A stretch of 64,000 nucleotides of DNA. Source: Psychrobium sp. MM17-31. Lineage in GTDB: Bacteria; Pseudomonadota; Gammaproteobacteria; Enterobacterales; Psychrobiaceae. How positions within the stretch are numbered: position 1 is the first letter of the stretch; each line of letters begins with the position of its first letter. The notes under the pieces are model-generated. The model had not been told where the DNA came from. It did no database searches and worked only from the letters and a program-made list of their open reading frames with translations. The stretch lies in the NCBI RefSeq assembly GCF_022347785.1, contig NZ_JAKRGA010000002.1:310001-374000 (forward strand). The letters are read 5' to 3'. A program made the translations under genes and the position numbers. Positions 8,312 to 18,015 of the stretch are shown here, one piece after another.

Positions 8312-10248
8312 TAGTGGCGAATTTGCTCGTCAATCCACTGTCTTACCTCGGCAAATGGATAGGCTTCTAACGCAGCAAAATGGGGCATTGAGCGCGCCTT
8401 AAGCTTTGTAAAAATAGGCGTTGTTAAACCACAAAGAAAACGCGCCAGTAAACTCACGCTAATAGCTAGCTCGGTGTGCTCGCGATACTTGAGGGTAATT
8501 TCACTGGTCAGTTGTCCGTAATCGAAACTCGCTAATGGTGTTAATGCTTTAGGCTGTGGCATCACCGCCACTTGACCAGCACACACGCTGCAATGACCAC
8601 AGGCTTGGGTTAGGCTGTTATCCGAGAAATAGCGCGATAACGACTGCGATAAACAAAGATCGCTTTCGAAAAATGCCATCAGCTGCTCAATGCGATTAAT
8701 TTCACTCACTTCTTTGTCTTCAAACTTGGCGCACAGTTTTTCCACCAATGCTTCGCCGTCAAATACCTTAGGATTTATTTGAAAGACTTGCGTCATTTTC
8801 GCTGTGTGCAGCTCAATAGCGCCCTGCTCCTGCAAATATTCTAACGCCGCAATAACTCGCGAGCGCTCACTGCCATATTGCTGATAGAGGGTATCAAAAT
8901 CTAATACCGACCACACACGCGCGTGTTTAGAGGCATCAAATATCGCCTGAATAAAACGCGCGCGCTCGCCGTCAAAACGGCCAGTGATGTCACTTTGCGA
9001 AGACAGTATCTTGTATTTGTACTGGGCAAAATAGCTGTAGCTCGGTTTAATAACATTAAGTAATTCTAAATATACCAAGAGTGTTTTTAAGGTGAGTGGC
9101 CGAATGTTGGCATCGCTGGATAATGCGTTTTCAATGACTTCCCATTGACCGCTGGTTTGATACTGACGAATTTGATCTAATACCACCTTGATCGCTTCAC
9201 GCGAAGGCGTATCAGCGTAAACAAAGTTTTGCAGCACATTAAGATTGTCGCGATTCGCCAGCACTAAACAATCACTCGCCATGCCATCACGTCCCGCACG
9301 GCCAATTTCTTGGGCATAGTTTTCAATCGATTTTGGCATATCGAAATGGGCAACAAAGCGAATATCGCTCTTATCAATGCCCATCCCAAAGGCAATTGTG
9401 GCAACGATTATTTGATTAGTGGAGTTCATAAAATCGCTAACAATACGCGCGCGCTCATCGCTGTCCATACCTGCGTGATAGGCAATAGCATTAAAGCCTT
9501 GCGCCGCTAAATCAGCCGCTAGTGTTTGCGCTGTTTTTTGCAAGGTCACATACACGACACCACATTGCTGACGGCGCGGTGTTAGCCATTGGCTAAGTGT
9601 TGACAATCGCTTATCAGACTCACAGCCCACCACATTTAAATTTAGATTCGAGCGATAAAAACCAGTAAGCGTAATATTTTGCTCATGGATAGCGAACTTA
9701 CGCCCCATATCTGCCACAACTTTTTCAGTAGCAGTCGCCGTTAACAGCAAGACTTGAGGAATATTAAACTGACGTTGATAACGGGGCAGTTTTAAGTAAT
9801 CCGGCCTAAAATTATGCCCCCATTCTGAAATACAGTGAGCTTCATCAATCACCAATAATGAAATAGGCACGCTAGATAAAAACTGCCTGAAACGTTCGTT
9901 GTTAAGACGCTCAACAGAGACCATTAAGATCTTGCAACGGCCATCGCGCACATCACTCATCACCTGTTGCGACTGCTGCGGCGTTTGTGTGGAATCGATT
10001 GTCCCAGCTGCAATGCCTTTACTATGCAAAAACGCTAACTGATCTTGCATCAAAGCCAATAACGGCGAGATAACGAGGGTTAGATGAGGGAGTTGGGTTG
10101 CTGGAAACTGATAACAGAGGGATTTACCCGAACCAGTTGGAAAAATAGCAGCAGCACTTTCGCCACGTAAAATAGCTTCAACCACCGGCTGCTGACCAAT
10201 GCGAAACTGATCAAAACCAAAGGTTTGCGATAATTGTTGTTCTAACAT
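8311..10248 (-). CDS. RecQ-family ATP-dependent DNA helicase
   Basis: A 645-residue SF2 helicase. Walker A is PTGSGKSLCYQ near residue 40, the DEAH box is VIDEAHCISEWGHNFRPDY, and motif VI contains QEIGRAGRDG. The RecQ zinc site is visible as a Cys (DLCLSQS) followed by CGHCSVC at about residues 540-565. The C-terminus after the zinc site is only about 80 residues and does not look like a canonical HRDC domain, so this may be a second RecQ-type enzyme rather than the main RecQ. It is coupled to a BMT5-like methyltransferase downstream. The family is certain; the orthologue is not. Confidence 0.88.
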   Translation of the reverse strand: MLEQQLSQTFGFDQFRIGQQPVVEAILRGESAAAIFPTGSGKSLCYQFPATQLPHLTLVISPLLALMQDQLAFLHSKGIAAGTIDSTQTPQQSQQVMSDVRDGRCKILMVSVERLNNERFRQFLSSVPISLLVIDEAHCISEWGHNFRPDYLKLPRYQRQFNIPQVLLLTATATEKVVADMGRKFAIHEQNITLTGFYRSNLNLNVVGCESDKRLSTLSQWLTPRRQQCGVVYVTLQKTAQTLAADLAAQGFNAIAYHAGMDSDERARIVSDFMNSTNQIIVATIAFGMGIDKSDIRFVAHFDMPKSIENYAQEIGRAGRDGMASDCLVLANRDNLNVLQNFVYADTPSREAIKVVLDQIRQYQTSGQWEVIENALSSDANIRPLTLKTLLVYLELLNVIKPSYSYFAQYKYKILSSQSDITGRFDGERARFIQAIFDASKHARVWSVLDFDTLYQQYGSERSRVIAALEYLQEQGAIELHTAKMTQVFQINPKVFDGEALVEKLCAKFEDKEVSEINRIEQLMAFFESDLCLSQSLSRYFSDNSLTQACGHCSVCAGQVAVMPQPKALTPLASFDYGQLTSEITLKYREHTELAISVSLLARFLCGLTTPIFTKLKARSMPHFAALEAYPFAEVRQWIDEQIRH

Positions 10249-10266
10249 AATGAATTTTAGAAAAAG

Positions 10267-10887
10267 CTACCACCAGCTATCAGACAAATCGTCCTTACAC
10301 TTGGCATATTGCCCTGCGTAGCGCTTAGCGCGTGCTTGTACCTTTTTCGACACCTTCTTCAGCCACGGTTTTTTATTATAGCTCTTGCGCTTATAACCGC
10401 CCCAACCTTCGTGATAATTAAGGTATTGGCCATAGGCATCCCATTTAGAAACGCCATTGATTTTATGCGTTTTATAAATAAACCAGCCCATAAAATCTAT
10501 CGCATCGGCAAAGTCATTACGATCGCCCCAGCTGTTGCCAGTTTCACGCACATAATCATCCCAAGTCATGGTTTTAGCTTGGGCATAACCATAAGCTGAG
10601 CTTGCACGACCATAAGGAATAAAGCCGAGGAAATAGCGCATTGGCGGGCGAGCATCGCTCTTAAAAGAACTCTCTTGGTACATCATGGCGATAGGCACGT
10701 GAACAGGCACGCCCCATTTGGCTTTAGTATCTAAAGCGGCTTCATGCCAATGGTCATGCTCTTTAAAAATCGCACAGATATTTTCTGGATTAGCAGGCGG
10801 TGAGGTGGCGCAACCACTACTGATTAGCACCACAAAAGCCAAGCATATTTTAAGGGGTAACAGGCGCGACAATCTTTGTTTCATCAA
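10267..10887 (-). CDS. Lipoprotein with lytic-transglycosylase-like (SLT) domain
   Basis: A 206-residue protein. The signal peptide ends at a lipobox ISSGC near residue 26. The catalytic-type motif MMYQESSFKSDA supplies the Glu expected in SLT-type transglycosylases, followed by SAYGYAQAKTMTWDDY and a YHEGWGG segment. It is expected at the outer membrane, cleaving peptidoglycan glycan strands. The start may be the second Met. It lies 18 bases downstream of the helicase on the opposite side from its start, and 26 bases after gshA on the same strand, so it may be transcribed with gshA. The role is by family resemblance only. Confidence 0.8.
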   Translation of the reverse strand: MMKQRLSRLLPLKICLAFVVLISSGCATSPPANPENICAIFKEHDHWHEAALDTKAKWGVPVHVPIAMMYQESSFKSDARPPMRYFLGFIPYGRASSAYGYAQAKTMTWDDYVRETGNSWGDRNDFADAIDFMGWFIYKTHKINGVSKWDAYGQYLNYHEGWGGYKRKSYNKKPWLKKVSKKVQARAKRYAGQYAKCKDDLSDSWW

Positions 10888-10913
10888 TGGGCTGTCCTTG
10901 GCTAATTAATTGG

Positions 10914-12482
10914 TTATTTAGCAAAATAATTTGCTAGATACTCATCGATTGACAGGGTGTCTGCCGTTTCAATTTCCGCTTGTTCACGCAAGGATTCCTC
11001 GGCGCGTTGACGCAAGATTTGTGGCGACAATCGTTGATATTCACGCTCACTAAACTGCTGCTTAAATTTCTGAGCCTGCGCCACACCAAACGGAGTGTTA
11101 TCAAGCTCATTTTCTTTGAGCAATGCCATTAACTTACCTGACAAGGTTGCTTCTGGGTCATTCACCATAGGGCGCAACTCGTCTAAACAAGCACGGTATT
11201 CGTTGCCACCGTTGTGGTGGTCAAATAACTCAGCGATACTTCCTAGCGCATCAAATAAGCGTGTCATCCAATCTTGTAATGAAATCTCGTCATCACCTTC
11301 TTCAAGCATTAAGCCAGGCTGACGGCCATTTAAAATCACGTTATTTAAGTTGCGAACCTTTTGTTGGCGTCGCTCTTGGCTCATCGGTTTGTCTTGCCAT
11401 AACATGCAGTGCATCAAGAACATATCAAGGAATTTGATTTGCGTTTTGTCGATGCCAACATTAACAAATGGGTTAACGTCTAGAGAACGAACTTCGATAT
11501 ATTCAACGCCACCTTCTTTTAGTGCTTCAGACGGCTTTTGGCCAGAGCGAGCTACGCGCTTAGGTCTAATTGGTGCGTAAAGCTCATTCTCAATTTGCAG
11601 TACGTTCGAGTTGAGCTGTTTGTATGCGCCATTTTCTTTGATACCGATCTTTTCAAACTTTTCAGATGGCATAGAAATAGCGTTATTAACTGAGTTGACG
11701 TAGTTTTCGATATCGTTATAACAGATAGATAAATTGTCTTGCTCGCTATTGGTGTAGCCTAAATCACTTAAGCGAAGACTAGTGCCGTATGGCAGGTAAT
11801 AAGTACCATTACCGAGTTTTTCAAAATCATACGGCATGCCATTCTTGATGAATGAACCACACAGTGCAGGCGATGCGCCAAACATATATGGAATGACCCA
11901 ACCTAAACGGTGGAAGTTGCGAATTAACGAGAAGTAGCGAGTAGAGCGAAAATCTTGTAACTGATTGTCATCTTTGAAGAACTGTTGCAGTACAGGCCAA
12001 GCATCATCACCTAATGAATAGTTAAAATGCAGTCCAGAAATCACCTGCATCAAACTGCCATAACGGTTCTTTAAACCTTGGCGGTAAATGTGCTTCATTT
12101 GACCAACGTTTGATGTGCCGTAATTGGCTAGCTCAATGTCATCTTCATTGGCTACCATACACGGCATACTCATCGGCCATAGCAATTCATCATCGATATT
12201 ATCTAAGGTGTAACGATGCAAATCAGCCAAATAGTCCACCAATTCATCAATATCGTTGTGAACAGGGGTAATGAATTCCAGTAGAGTTTCGGCATAATCT
12301 GTAGTGATATCGCCGTGGGTTAATGCAGAGCCTAGCGCCTTTGCGTGTGGCTTATCCGACAGCTCAGCTTTGTCGTTCATTCGCAAGGCTTCGCGCTCTA
12401 TGCCACGTTGTATTTGCGTAAAAATTGGCGCGAATTTAGGCTCTTTTAATTGGGAGAGTTTGTCTTTATAACAATTTATCAA
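10914..12482 (-). CDS. gshA: Glutamate-cysteine ligase
   Basis: 522 residues, the length of the proteobacterial type 1 enzyme. It catalyses ATP-dependent formation of gamma-glutamylcysteine, the first step of glutathione synthesis. Recognisable blocks are GIEREALR near the N-terminus, TTDYAETLLEFITP, ISGLHFNYSLG, and YIEVRSLDVNPF. It appears to have its own promoter in the 87-base AT-rich gap upstream. Confidence 0.97.
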   Translation of the reverse strand: MINCYKDKLSQLKEPKFAPIFTQIQRGIEREALRMNDKAELSDKPHAKALGSALTHGDITTDYAETLLEFITPVHNDIDELVDYLADLHRYTLDNIDDELLWPMSMPCMVANEDDIELANYGTSNVGQMKHIYRQGLKNRYGSLMQVISGLHFNYSLGDDAWPVLQQFFKDDNQLQDFRSTRYFSLIRNFHRLGWVIPYMFGASPALCGSFIKNGMPYDFEKLGNGTYYLPYGTSLRLSDLGYTNSEQDNLSICYNDIENYVNSVNNAISMPSEKFEKIGIKENGAYKQLNSNVLQIENELYAPIRPKRVARSGQKPSEALKEGGVEYIEVRSLDVNPFVNVGIDKTQIKFLDMFLMHCMLWQDKPMSQERRQQKVRNLNNVILNGRQPGLMLEEGDDEISLQDWMTRLFDALGSIAELFDHHNGGNEYRACLDELRPMVNDPEATLSGKLMALLKENELDNTPFGVAQAQKFKQQFSEREYQRLSPQILRQRAEESLREQAEIETADTLSIDEYLANYFAK

Positions 12483-12569
12483 AATTTTTCTCTACTTATA
12501 TTCAACGTCGCAGACACGACTCTATCATTGCCAGTTTAGTGCAACAAGCGACTTGTGTAACAAAAGACA

Positions 12570-12971
12570 TCAAGCGGCGAAATATAAAGTGGCAACAATG
12601 CAATAGCGTGTCGTTTTACCGATAGCAATAAACAAAATACTGCGCCACAATGGCAACTTAAACAAACCAGCAGCAATGCAAATCACATCACCAATCAGCG
12701 GCAGCCAACTGAGTAACAATGAATAAACGCCATGGCGTTTAACCCACAGTGCCGCCTTAGAATTTAGCTGTTTTTCACTCAGTTTCTTGGCGCCAATCGC
12801 CCCTAAACCGTAACTGGTTACGCTGCCTAGCGTATTGCCAACACTCGCCATAACAACAAGCCATATCACTAAATCTGGTCGTTGATTTAGATTAACCAAC
12901 AATAACGCTTCTGAGCCGCCGGGCAATATAGTTGCCGCCAAGAAGCTCGCTACGAACAGCGTGATTAACAT
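12570..12971 (-). CDS. YqaA/VTT-domain small membrane protein
   Basis: A 133-residue inner-membrane protein with about four hydrophobic segments. The motif FLAATILPGGSEALL, a glycine-rich loop (SVGNTLGSVTSYGLG) and SWLPLIGDVICIAAGLFK match YqaA-type members of the VTT/DedA (SNARE-associated) superfamily, whose larger members move or flip lipids. Its ATG overlaps the stop of the upstream dehydrogenase gene, suggesting coupling. The function of this subgroup is unknown. A larger VTT protein is at 34783-35364. Confidence 0.85.
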   Translation of the reverse strand: MLITLFVASFLAATILPGGSEALLLVNLNQRPDLVIWLVVMASVGNTLGSVTSYGLGAIGAKKLSEKQLNSKAALWVKRHGVYSLLLSWLPLIGDVICIAAGLFKLPLWRSILFIAIGKTTRYCIVATLYFAA

Positions 12972-13939
12972 TAGTTAGTTGTCAACACGATTTTGCCACC
13001 AGCAGCGCCTGACTCAGCGAGTTGATGTGCAGCGCTCGCTTGTGCTAACGGCATGTACTTGGCGATATTGAGACGTAACTCATTATTTTCAACCGCGTGC
13101 ACCAATTTAGTCAGCTGCTGTTTATCGTTTTTCACTAACATGCCCAGTGCGCTAGTCGCCTTGCCTAATACACTGTCACAGACAAAATCTTTACTCACTG
13201 TTGGCACTGTGACTAGACGCTCTAGCTCGTTAGCTGCAGTAAGTTGCAATATAGCTGGTTCACCGCCGATCAAATCAAACCACAAGTCGATTGCTGGCAG
13301 CGTTTCAAATACGCTCGCATCACTGTAATCGATCAGCGTAACTTCACCCAAGGCTAGTAACTTATCACCGCTTGCTTTACTGGCTACTGCAATAACTTTA
13401 GCCCCCGCATTAAGGGCTAGTTGCACTGCGAGATAACCAACGCCACCGCTAGCTCCGCTGATTAAGACCGTCTCACCCGCTTTTAATTTCCCGTGTTCGA
13501 ATAATCCTTGATAAGCAGTTAACCCTGCTAGTGGCAATGCCGCTAACGCATTGTAGCTGCGCTCAACCTTTACCAGCTCATCGCTAGTGGCTACGACATA
13601 CTGACTATAACAACCTGCATCTAACGGAAAACCAACAAAGCCGACGACTTTATCGCCAATGGCGAATTCAGAAACATCAGCACCTATTTCAACGATTTCG
13701 CCCAAGGCATCATACCCCAGCACCATTGGCAGCTTGTCGGCATTTTCTTGCGCTGCCCAACCAAGCCCTTGACGGGTTTTAAAGTCGATTGGATTAATTG
13801 ATGTTGCAAGGGTTTTAACACGAATTTGTGTACTGGCTAAATCCTTTGTCTCTCGCTGGACATAACTCAGCTTGTCGGGCTCTCCGAATTCATGAAATTC
13901 AACGGCGGAGTAAACAGATGGGATTGAACAATCAGACAT
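12971..13939 (-). CDS. Zinc-independent MDR family NADPH:quinone-type oxidoreductase
   Basis: A 322-residue medium-chain dehydrogenase/reductase. The N-terminal GroES-like part contains SINPIDFKTRQG, followed by the Rossmann motif ISGASGGVGYLAVQLALNAGAKVIA at about 150-175. The catalytic zinc ligands of alcohol dehydrogenases are not evident, pointing to the quinone reductase / enoyl reductase branch. It presumably reduces quinones or alpha,beta-unsaturated carbonyls with NADPH. Its stop overlaps the start of the VTT gene downstream. The substrate is unknown. Confidence 0.85.
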   Translation of the reverse strand: MSDCSIPSVYSAVEFHEFGEPDKLSYVQRETKDLASTQIRVKTLATSINPIDFKTRQGLGWAAQENADKLPMVLGYDALGEIVEIGADVSEFAIGDKVVGFVGFPLDAGCYSQYVVATSDELVKVERSYNALAALPLAGLTAYQGLFEHGKLKAGETVLISGASGGVGYLAVQLALNAGAKVIAVASKASGDKLLALGEVTLIDYSDASVFETLPAIDLWFDLIGGEPAILQLTAANELERLVTVPTVSKDFVCDSVLGKATSALGMLVKNDKQQLTKLVHAVENNELRLNIAKYMPLAQASAAHQLAESGAAGGKIVLTTN

Positions 13940-14054
13940 GCGGTAATTCCTTGAGTAATAAGTTTTAATCGCCTAAGTAATAGGTTTAGCAGTAGCTCAT
14001 GTAAAGACATTTTGCTAAAGTGACGATATCAATTTGCCTAATGATAATAGATTC

Positions 14055-14228
14055 ATGATTACAAAAATATTCTTAATCCCAATTATTCTTTGCATTTTAT
14101 GGGCGCTCTATCTCAATGCTAAGGGCTGGAAGCTAAGCCAAGGGAAACAAGGGTTTAAATGGATCTTAGGTATTGGTGCTGGTATTGGTCTGTTTTACAC
14201 CATTATGTTATGGCTAGTTTCCCCTTAA
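14055..14228 (+). CDS. Small unknown membrane protein
   Basis: 57 residues from the ATG at 14055; a longer reading from TTG at 14034 is less likely. Two hydrophobic helices (about 1-18 and 34-54) are joined by a short basic loop with KGWKLSQGKQG. It is divergent from the MDR gene and 40 bases before a lipoprotein gene on the same strand. No family recognised. Confidence 0.55.
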   Translation: MITKIFLIPIILCILWALYLNAKGWKLSQGKQGFKWILGIGAGIGLFYTIMLWLVSP

Positions 14229-14268
14229 TCCTGCACTTGTTATTACTCAATTTTACAATAGGGACATT

Positions 14269-15618
14269 ATGAATAATTTCTCAAAGTCAGCCCTCGCTAT
14301 CGCTTTATCGTCAACACTTATCGCTTGTGGCGGTGGCTCAGACAGTGGCTCTGGCGACAGTCTCAAACCACCAACGACTTATACCTTCACCTTAAACGCT
14401 AAAACCATAAATAAGTGCGGTGTCGAGCAACCTGTTGCCAATGCAGATTTTTATCTTCAAGACAGTGAATGGGCGCTGGTTAGTTCACATCAAACCGATG
14501 CTAACGGCCAAATTTCCATTACGACAACCGATAAAACCATCAATTACACCATTGCCAAAGAGCAACTAAATAATGGCAACGTAGCCAATGTCGAGTTACG
14601 CTCTTTTATCGATGTAAATAGCGCTAGCCAAGCAACAGTCGTCTTTGAAAATCCTCAACTAAGCGATGATTCGAGTTGTCAGTGTCAAACGCAAGATCTC
14701 GATCTTTCCTATTCGCTAGTAAGTTCAGTGGACAAACTCGCTAGCTCAGCAGCATTTGCCTCTGCGGCAGTAATCGATGCCAGTAATGCCCGTTTTAGCG
14801 ATGTTGAAGTGTGCCGAGAAAGCGACAAAGCATGGCCAAATGAATCATTCATGGTTGTTGCAACTAATAGCCAAGACAACCTCACGGCGTTTTCTGGCTT
14901 TAGCAACAGTTTCGATGCCACACCCGGTGAAAACTGGCGCTTAAATACCAACGCAATTGCCATTGCCCTAGATGTTGATCATACAAAATTACAACAGCTA
15001 ACTACGGCCCAGTTAATCGATAATAAACTGCATTTTGATTTTACAGCTAAACAAAACGACTCACAGACGATTGTGTTTGATAATCATGCGCAAAGTGACA
15101 ACGCAACTTACTATGGTCAAGCAGTCAATGTGCACCAAGAGTCAGTGTCAATTGTTGGCAAAGTCATTGTCAAAAGCTTCCACACGCGATTAAGCGCTCA
15201 ATACGAAGATACTGTCGCCTTAACACCTGCTTTAGAAGCGCCAGTAGTCGACACAGTTATTTTCTCAGAAGTATCCGCCGATGGCAGTTACGATTACAGT
15301 AAAGTGGACGGTTACAGCGCTATCCATTTCACCACTAAGGTGAATGCAGACCATCCGCAATCAAGCGGTAAAATACCAACCACTTGGCATGTATATGGCC
15401 CAATGGCTGGTAAATTGCCTGTTGCCGATACGCTAGAGAAATACAGTTATATCAAACGCGATATCGCCACCATTGAAACGCTACATGTTGAAATGTTTGC
15501 CAGTGACAGTGCATCAAGCTACGACAGTTTTATCAATGCATTTAGCAAAGGTAGCGCTTATCAAACAAGTGGTGTTTTGAGTAACTATCGCACACATCTA
15601 TTGGAGCTTGAAAAATAA
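14269..15618 (+). CDS. Unknown lipoprotein
   Basis: A 449-residue protein with a classical lipoprotein signal ending in LIACGGGSDSGSG, so likely outer-membrane anchored with a flexible Gly/Ser linker. The first third looks like a carboxypeptidase-regulatory or Ig-like beta fold (VANADFYLQDSEWALVSSHQ, TDANGQISITT). A CQCQ cluster lies near residue 138. No enzymatic motif is recognised. It sits alone downstream of the small membrane protein and converges on the NTF2-like gene. Confidence 0.75.
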   Translation: MNNFSKSALAIALSSTLIACGGGSDSGSGDSLKPPTTYTFTLNAKTINKCGVEQPVANADFYLQDSEWALVSSHQTDANGQISITTTDKTINYTIAKEQLNNGNVANVELRSFIDVNSASQATVVFENPQLSDDSSCQCQTQDLDLSYSLVSSVDKLASSAAFASAAVIDASNARFSDVEVCRESDKAWPNESFMVVATNSQDNLTAFSGFSNSFDATPGENWRLNTNAIAIALDVDHTKLQQLTTAQLIDNKLHFDFTAKQNDSQTIVFDNHAQSDNATYYGQAVNVHQESVSIVGKVIVKSFHTRLSAQYEDTVALTPALEAPVVDTVIFSEVSADGSYDYSKVDGYSAIHFTTKVNADHPQSSGKIPTTWHVYGPMAGKLPVADTLEKYSYIKRDIATIETLHVEMFASDSASSYDSFINAFSKGSAYQTSGVLSNYRTHLLELEK

Positions 15619-15640
15619 GTGATTAAGCAGTCAGAAGCGG

Positions 15641-16018
15641 TTAACTTACCGCTTCTGGCATTCTCGATGAATGATGCTCAATGATTTGCCAACAATTATC
15701 AATCCACTGATAAACAAAGGTATATCTCGCCTGAACCTCTCCCTGCCCTTCTAAGTTAAACTGACAAATACCAGAATTAATACCAATATCACCCACGACT
15801 CGAGTGTTGGAGCTTAACACTTTGCCTTGTGGTTTTAGTGGCAAGAAAATCTCAAAATAGTCTTCAATTTCCTCGATATTGGTGCGCATTTTATTAGATA
15901 TCGTCGGTAATAAAATCGCGCTTTTGTGATAAAGCTTAGCGACTGTTTCAGGACAGCCTGTTTGCAGCGCGTTATTCCAGCGCTCAAATTCTAGCGCTAC
16001 ATCGGTATAGTTATTCAT
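15641..16018 (-). CDS. NTF2-like protein of the CaMKII-association / SgcJ-EcaC type
   Basis: 125 residues. The pattern ILLPTISNKMR, EDYFEIFLPLKPQG, GICQF and the ending RYTFVYQW...IIEHHSSRMPE is typical of bacterial CaMKII_AD-like members of the NTF2 (SnoaL) superfamily. These form cone-shaped dimers with a pocket, and most have unknown ligands. It lies 40 bases downstream of the zrg-type permease on the same strand, so it may be read through from the zinc-regulated promoter. A role in zinc metabolism is inference only. Confidence 0.8.
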   Translation of the reverse strand: MNNYTDVALEFERWNNALQTGCPETVAKLYHKSAILLPTISNKMRTNIEEIEDYFEIFLPLKPQGKVLSSNTRVVGDIGINSGICQFNLEGQGEVQARYTFVYQWIDNCWQIIEHHSSRMPEAVS

Positions 16019-16058
16019 GGTGATTTACTCTTTGGTTACTAATTTTTGATCCAAGGGA

Positions 16059-17288
16059 CTAACTCAGCTGCTGATGGAGCGCTTTTCGATAGATAGAAAA
16101 CGCAGGGATTATTGCTGCAATTATTGCAGTAATTACAATACCAGCCGCAGTTAACAGCAGGTTATTCGACAGGATATTACTGCTAATAAACAAGCCAAAC
16201 TCGCTGGCTAACCAAGGTTTAAACAAGGTTAAAGCAACCACCAGCCCAGATATACTGATAGCTAAAGCAAGTGCGGTAATTAATAACACTTCGGCGAAAA
16301 TTAACGCGGTTACCTGCCACGGTCTTGCCCCTAGCACACGTAATACTGCTATTTCGCCCTGCCGCTCATTAATCGATGCTAATAACATGGTGGTTAATCC
16401 ACAAAACGATGACACCACGACAAGCGCAGCAATTAGCATTAACGCACTTTCAACACCATCGGTAATTTGCCACAACTGACTCATGGCAACACCGGGGAGT
16501 ATAGCCATCAGGCGATCCGCTTGATAATTATTGATTTGGCGCTGCAATTTAAACACCGCCATTTTGCTCTCAAGTCCGAGCATTACCGCGCTTAGCTCAC
16601 GCGGTGGCATCGACAGTGGCTTAGGCGCTGCGAGTTTTTTAAATAATAAGGTTGGTGGTAAGTGAATAGCGGTAATCGCATCAAGGGTCACATGTACCGT
16701 TTTATCCACGGGCGTCCCCGTCGGCTGCAAAATACCTGTAACTTTCAACGGAGCGTGCTTGTGCTTACTAAAACTGGTGTTACCGATACCGTGAGCAACG
16801 ATTATCTTGTCACCGATTTTATAATCTAAGCGAGCAGCGACTTCAGCGCCAAGCACTACATCAAAAATGTTATTAAATACCTTCCCCGCCACAAGCTCTA
16901 ATTTTTGCTGTTCACCATAACCATAGTGTTCAAAATAAGTGTTATTGGTGCCCAATACGCGATAACCGCGATGTGAATCGCCAAGCGCTAACGGAATAGC
17001 CCACTTAACTTCTGGCTTATTCTCAAGGGCAATAAAACTCTGATATTTAATTGAGTTCGTTGGCTGCCCAAGACGGAACACAGTATATAACAATAAATTT
17101 AATGGCCCACTAGGCGCTCCAACAATTAAATCGGTACCAGAGTTCGTGCGGTTAAAACTCTCCTTTAATTGCCATTGCAAATGCTGAACACCAAACAACA
17201 CCACCATACTTACGGTTAAAGACACCAGTGTTAACAAGACTGTTTTTTTGCGGCTTATCAAACTGTCTTTGGCAAGGGAAATTAGCAC
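16059..17288 (-). CDS. zrgB: ABC transporter permease, FtsX/MacB type, of a zrg-like zinc system
   Basis: A 409-residue permease. One helix near residues 15-37 is followed by a large extracytoplasmic MacB-type domain (about 40-270) and three C-terminal helices (about 275-300, 325-350, 375-400) with the FtsX-type motif NERQGEIAVLRVLGARPWQV. It overlaps the ATPase gene by 7 bases. Together with DUF3299 and DUF2796 proteins and Zur-like boxes, the set matches the zrgABCDE system reported in Vibrio cholerae for zinc uptake. The symbol is assigned by gene set, not by alignment. Confidence 0.75.
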   Translation of the reverse strand: MLISLAKDSLISRKKTVLLTLVSLTVSMVVLFGVQHLQWQLKESFNRTNSGTDLIVGAPSGPLNLLLYTVFRLGQPTNSIKYQSFIALENKPEVKWAIPLALGDSHRGYRVLGTNNTYFEHYGYGEQQKLELVAGKVFNNIFDVVLGAEVAARLDYKIGDKIIVAHGIGNTSFSKHKHAPLKVTGILQPTGTPVDKTVHVTLDAITAIHLPPTLLFKKLAAPKPLSMPPRELSAVMLGLESKMAVFKLQRQINNYQADRLMAILPGVAMSQLWQITDGVESALMLIAALVVVSSFCGLTTMLLASINERQGEIAVLRVLGARPWQVTALIFAEVLLITALALAISISGLVVALTLFKPWLASEFGLFISSNILSNNLLLTAAGIVITAIIAAIIPAFSIYRKALHQQLS

Positions 17289-17974
17289 GATAACGTCTCC
17301 TTGGCATGGAGAGTATTAAGACTATCGAATGCAATAACGGCATCAAACTTATCGCAATAGAGGCTATCGTGACTAACAAAAAGCATCGTGGCGCCCTCTT
17401 CATCAGCGATTTCTAGCAATAGTTTAATAAAGGCTTGTGCAGCGCCTTTATCAAGTGCCGAAGTAGGCTCATCCACCAACAGTAAACGAGGTTTATTTAT
17501 CAGAGCTCGCGCGATAGCAACTCGTTGCTGCTGCCCAACACTTAGCCGAGTAACCGGATGATGCAAAACGTCAGCGGGTAAATGTAACCGTGATAACATA
17601 GTCTGCACTCGTGTCGTTAAGTCAGGCGTTTTACTTGCCGCAAAATAGCAAGCAAGTTCTATATTCTTAAGTACAGAAAGATAGGGAATTAGATTAAAGG
17701 ACTGAGAAACAACGCCAATATTCTGCGCTCGAAAAACATCTCGCTTGGACGATGATAATTGATTTAACAGCTGGCCCAGTACCGAAACGCTACCACTTGT
17801 CGGCATCAGAATGCCACTTATCACATTAAGCAGCGTTGATTTACCGCAACCAGAGTCCCCAGCAAGAAATAGCTTTTGCCCCTGATGCACTTGCCAGTGT
17901 TCGATGTTCAATACGCGGTTAGACTGCGGATAGCTATAGGTAACATTGTCGAATTCGATTACTGGACTGCTCAT
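17282..17974 (-). CDS. zrgC: ABC transporter ATPase of a zrg-like zinc system
   Basis: A 230-residue ATPase of the LolD/MacB type. Walker A is AGDSGCGKSTL, the signature is RLSVGQQQRVAIARAL, Walker B is LLLVDEPTSALD, and the switch His is in FVSHD. It overlaps the permease gene that follows. A Zur-like half site lies about 42 bases upstream of its start, shared with the divergent DUF3299 gene. Confidence 0.78.
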   Translation of the reverse strand: MSSPVIEFDNVTYSYPQSNRVLNIEHWQVHQGQKLFLAGDSGCGKSTLLNVISGILMPTSGSVSVLGQLLNQLSSSKRDVFRAQNIGVVSQSFNLIPYLSVLKNIELACYFAASKTPDLTTRVQTMLSRLHLPADVLHHPVTRLSVGQQQRVAIARALINKPRLLLVDEPTSALDKGAAQAFIKLLLEIADEEGATMLFVSHDSLYCDKFDAVIAFDSLNTLHAKETLSC

Positions 17975-18015
17975 CTTAAAACACGCCTTTGCGACTAGCT
18001 AATTAGTTTATTTGC

